A stretch of DNA of 8,204 nt from an uncultured Microbacteriaceae bacterium (GTDB lineage Bacteria; Actinomycetota; Actinomycetes; Actinomycetales; Microbacteriaceae), in the NCBI GenBank assembly GCA_937896185.1, contig CALBMG010000240.1, positions 1 to 8,204 on the forward strand, read 5' to 3'. Every line of letters begins with the position of its first letter. The first letter of the stretch is position 1. This document shows, piece after piece, positions 6,466-8,204 of the stretch. Made by a program: the position numbers and the translations under genes. The notes under the pieces were generated by a model that worked only from the letters and a program-made list of their open reading frames with translations, was not told where the DNA came from and ran no database searches.

Positions 6466-7386
6466 ATGTCAGCCCGATCGGTATTCACCGGCATTGCCAC
6501 CGTCGCCGCAGCGGCAGTGGCATACGGCGTGCTGATCGAACGGAACATGTTCGGTGTCCGCACCGAAGCCTGTGATGTGCTGCCCGCTGCGGGCAACCCC
6601 ATCACCGTGTTACACATCAGCGACCTGCACCTGGCACCATGGCAACGCCACAAGATTGAGTGGGTTCGGTCGCTCGCCAACACAGGACCTGACCTCATCA
6701 TCGTTACCGGTGATTCGCTGGGTCACCGAGATGCCCTGCCCGCGTTGCGCCAAGCCCTCGCCCCCTTTGCCGGAATCCCTGGAGTGTACGTTCACGGGTC
6801 AAACGACTACTTTGGCCCGCACATCCCGAACCCCGCCACCTACCTGTGGCGACCCTCGGAACTCGATGAATCCCGCGAACAATTAGATACCGCTGGGCTC
6901 GAGGCCCTGTACCACGAGCTGGGTTGGGTCGGACTGAACAATGCGGCAACCCGCCTGAACGTCGGCGGCAACCGGCTGCTGCTCGTCGGCACCGACGACC
7001 CCCACATTGGACGCGACCGACTCGACCTGGCCACGGCTGCTGTCGAGGAACAGCTGGAAGCAGGCGAACCCGTTGACACCGTGATTGGGGTCACTCACGC
7101 CCCATACACCCGCGTGCTCAACACGTTGACAACCCTGGGTGCCGACGTGATTTTCGCAGGCCACACCCACGGCGGACAGTTATGCGTCCCCGGCGTCGGG
7201 GCGTTGACCACCAACAGCGATCTGCCCGTTTCGCTGGCGCGCGGATTGGCGGTCTGGAACCACGAAAGCCGCAGCAGTTACCTCAACGTTTCCGCCGGAT
7301 TGGGTACATCGATTTACGCACCCATGCGGTTCGCGTGCCCACCCGAGGCTATTCTGTTGTCCCTCGGCACAGACGACATCGGGTAG
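6466..7386 (+). CDS. Membrane-anchored calcineurin-like metallophosphoesterase
   Basis: A 306-residue two-metal phosphoesterase. Residues about 6-24 form a hydrophobic segment, probably a signal anchor, so the enzyme most likely faces outside. Metal-binding motifs are complete: D-L-H (Asp53, His55), G-D (Asp83), G-S-N-D (Asn113), T-H-A-P (His211) and G-H-T-H (His233, His235). The substrate is unknown; related anchored enzymes act on phospho-lipids or other phosphate esters. The ATG lies 2 nt after the PBP stop with no ribosome site of its own, indicating translational coupling. The same PBP-phosphoesterase pair occurs in mycobacteria (Rv3682-Rv3683), which suggests a role in the cell envelope; that role is inference. 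An in-frame upstream extension to 6337 exists but lies inside the PBP gene in another frame, so it is discarded. Confidence 0.92.
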   Translation: MSARSVFTGIATVAAAAVAYGVLIERNMFGVRTEACDVLPAAGNPITVLHISDLHLAPWQRHKIEWVRSLANTGPDLIIVTGDSLGHRDALPALRQALAPFAGIPGVYVHGSNDYFGPHIPNPATYLWRPSELDESREQLDTAGLEALYHELGWVGLNNAATRLNVGGNRLLLVGTDDPHIGRDRLDLATAAVEEQLEAGEPVDTVIGVTHAPYTRVLNTLTTLGADVIFAGHTHGGQLCVPGVGALTTNSDLPVSLARGLAVWNHESRSSYLNVSAGLGTSIYAPMRFACPPEAILLSLGTDDIG

Positions 7387-7410
7387 TCTTTATCTGAGCC
7401 TTCGGGCTTG

Positions 7411-7484
7411 CGGGGTATGGCGCAGCTTGGTAGCGCGCGTCGTTCGGGACGACGAGGTCGCAGGTTCAAATCCTGTTACCCCGA
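7411..7484 (+). tRNA. tRNA-Pro (anticodon CGG)
   Basis: A complete 74-nt cloverleaf. Acceptor stem CGGGGTA (7411-7417) pairs with TACCCCG (7477-7483), with discriminator A at 7484. The D stem GCGC/GCGC is perfect. Anticodon stem CGTCG/CGACG encloses loop TTCGGGA, with anticodon CGG at 7445-7447, which reads proline codon CCG. The T stem GCAGG/CCTGT has one G-U pair around TTCAAAT. No CCA is encoded, so it must be added after transcription. It starts 24 nt after the phosphoesterase stop, close enough for read-through transcription; no clear promoter of its own is visible. Confidence 0.97.
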
Positions 7485-7485
7485 C

Positions 7486-7525
7486 AAGGAAGAGAGACCA
7501 CCACTGGTGGTCTCTCTTCCTTTAT
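7486..7525 (+). terminator. Long hairpin after tRNA-Pro, probable terminator
   Basis: AAGGAAGAGAGACCAC at 7486-7501 pairs perfectly with 7507-7522 (16 bp, loop CACTG; two further bases are also symmetric). It starts 1 nt after the discriminator base of the tRNA. Only a short TTTA part-overlaps and follows the stem, so it is a weak-tail terminator of the kind common in actinobacteria. It probably also marks the 3' side for tRNA processing. On the minus strand no T-run follows, so pncA transcripts may run into the tRNA antisense. Confidence 0.8.
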
Positions 7526-7564
7526 GCGGGTTTAGCAGGCGGGGCCCACCGGCTAACAATGCAT

Positions 7565-8137
7565 TTACTCAATTGCTATTCGCACGCCAGCGGCCGCAAG
7601 CTCGCTGAGTGCGGCAATGCTGCTGGCGGGCGAAACGCCCACGCAAAGAACTGCTTTCACGGTCACGTCCAGACCGGCGGCGACCGCGTCAAGCGCAGAA
7701 GCCCGAACGCAGTAGTCAGTCGCGATCCCGACGACGTCGAGTGCGGTCACGTCGTGCTGGGCCAGAATTTGCGCAATGCCAAGCCCGTCGGCTGTGATGC
7801 CTTCGAACGCCGAATACGCGGGAATGCCCTGCCCTTTGAGGAGATGGACATCGATGACGTCGTTGTCCAGCGCCGAGTGGTACTCCGCGCCGGGCGTCCC
7901 GGCAACACAGTGCCTGGGCCACGAGTCGACCCAGTCGGGCTCAGCGGCAAAATGTCCACCGTTGTCGCCGTCGGGGTCGTGCCAATCGCGCGAGGCCACG
8001 ATCACCGAATAGTCGCCTCGGTGTTCGTGCGCAAAAGTTGAGATGCGTCCGGCGATGGCCGCCCCGCCCTCGCACGCGAGCGCCCCACCTTCGGTGAAGT
8101 CGTTCTGAACGTCAACGATGAGAAGTGCGCGCGTCAC
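7565..8137 (-). CDS. pncA: Nicotinamidase (pyrazinamidase)
   Basis: Hydrolyses nicotinamide to nicotinate and ammonia in the cytoplasm, feeding NAD salvage through the Preiss-Handler route. The 190-residue protein shows the full isochorismatase-like active site: catalytic Asp9 (V-D-V-Q-N-D-F), Lys101 (L-L-K-G) and Cys143 (A-T-D-Y-C-V-R). The metal ligands are also present: Asp51 and His53 (R-D-W-H), His62 and His76, as in mycobacterial PncA (Asp8, Lys96, Cys138; Asp49, His51, His57, His71). It should therefore also activate pyrazinamide, by family knowledge. The start is GTG at 8137..8135, giving M-T-R-A-L-L-I-V-D-V-Q; AGG lies 7 nt before it. It follows 8 nt after the stop of an upstream gene, probably in the same operon. 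Confidence 0.96.
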   Translation of the reverse strand: MTRALLIVDVQNDFTEGGALACEGGAAIAGRISTFAHEHRGDYSVIVASRDWHDPDGDNGGHFAAEPDWVDSWPRHCVAGTPGAEYHSALDNDVIDVHLLKGQGIPAYSAFEGITADGLGIAQILAQHDVTALDVVGIATDYCVRASALDAVAAGLDVTVKAVLCVGVSPASSIAALSELAAAGVRIAIE

Positions 8138-8145
8138 GGTCGGGC

Positions 8146-8204
8146 CTAATAGGAAGCGAGGTTGTTGCCACAGGTGTAGGCGCCAGCAAACACATTGTCG
8201 ATTG
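8146..8204 (-). CDS. C-terminus of an unidentified protein upstream of pncA (partial)
   Basis: A frame entering from the right edge ends ...I-D-N-V-F-A-G-A-Y-T-C-G-N-N-L-A-S-Y with a TAG at 8148..8146, 8 nt before the pncA GTG. The spacing and direction suggest a gene co-transcribed with pncA. Eighteen residues are too few to name it, and an open frame this short has little weight by itself. No family is recognised. Confidence 0.35.
   Translation of the reverse strand, partial: IDNVFAGAYTCGNNLASY

Noticed and set aside
7397..7408. Small AGCC-TTCG-GGCT hairpin before tRNA-Pro as a terminator of the phosphoesterase gene
   Set aside because: The stem is only 4 bp and no T-run follows it, so it is unlikely to stop transcription; read-through into the tRNA seems more likely.
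7427..8041. 204-codon plus-strand open frame starting inside the tRNA
   Set aside because: It runs through the tRNA and the terminator hairpin and then antisense to pncA, which has all its catalytic residues.

Overview
The window is about 8.2 kb of moderately high-GC DNA. From about position 625 to the right end it looks like the chromosome of an actinobacterium. I infer a Microbacteriaceae-like member of Actinomycetota from four things: the acetyl-CoA synthetase gene next to a TadA-type ATPase, the small DUF4177 gene in front of ridA, a PASTA-containing class A penicillin-binding protein followed at once by a metallophosphoesterase, and a tRNA-Pro without an encoded CCA end. The same order (RidA, DUF4177, PonA2, phosphoesterase) is known from mycobacteria, where WhiB4 and an ArsA-like ATPase pair sit in the middle. 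Those genes are absent here.

Layout. 1-22 (-): first codons of a gene leaving the window. 26-1066 (-): one open frame made of two unrelated halves, a TadA/CpaF-type N-terminus joined inside the Walker A motif to the C-terminal two thirds of a LivF-type ABC ATPase. 1067-1231: divergent promoter region. 1232-3172 (+): acetyl-CoA synthetase, closed by a perfect 18-bp terminator hairpin. 3250-3708 and 3726-3881 (-): ridA and its DUF4177 partner, one operon. 3882-3928: a 47-bp divergent promoter region. 3929-6463 (+): bifunctional PBP. 6466-7386 (+): membrane-anchored metallophosphoesterase. 7411-7484 (+): tRNA-Pro(CGG), followed by a long hairpin. 7565-8137 (-): nicotinamidase. 8146-8204 (-): C-terminus of an unidentified protein.

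How the genes fit together. This is mostly core housekeeping: acetate activation to acetyl-CoA, removal of reactive enamines/imines (RidA), peptidoglycan polymerisation and cross-linking (PBP plus a tightly coupled phosphoesterase), proline decoding and NAD salvage (PncA). There is no mobile element, CRISPR array or defence system.

The most unusual feature is the in-frame ATPase chimera at the left edge. The TadA half belongs with the actinobacterial acs neighbourhood. The LivF half, and the gene start after it, look like part of a branched-chain amino-acid transport operon, perhaps proteobacterial. Because the join lies in the P-loop, a sequence both families share, a metagenome mis-assembly is the simplest explanation. 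A real recombination is possible but needs read-level proof. I found no convincing new biological system.
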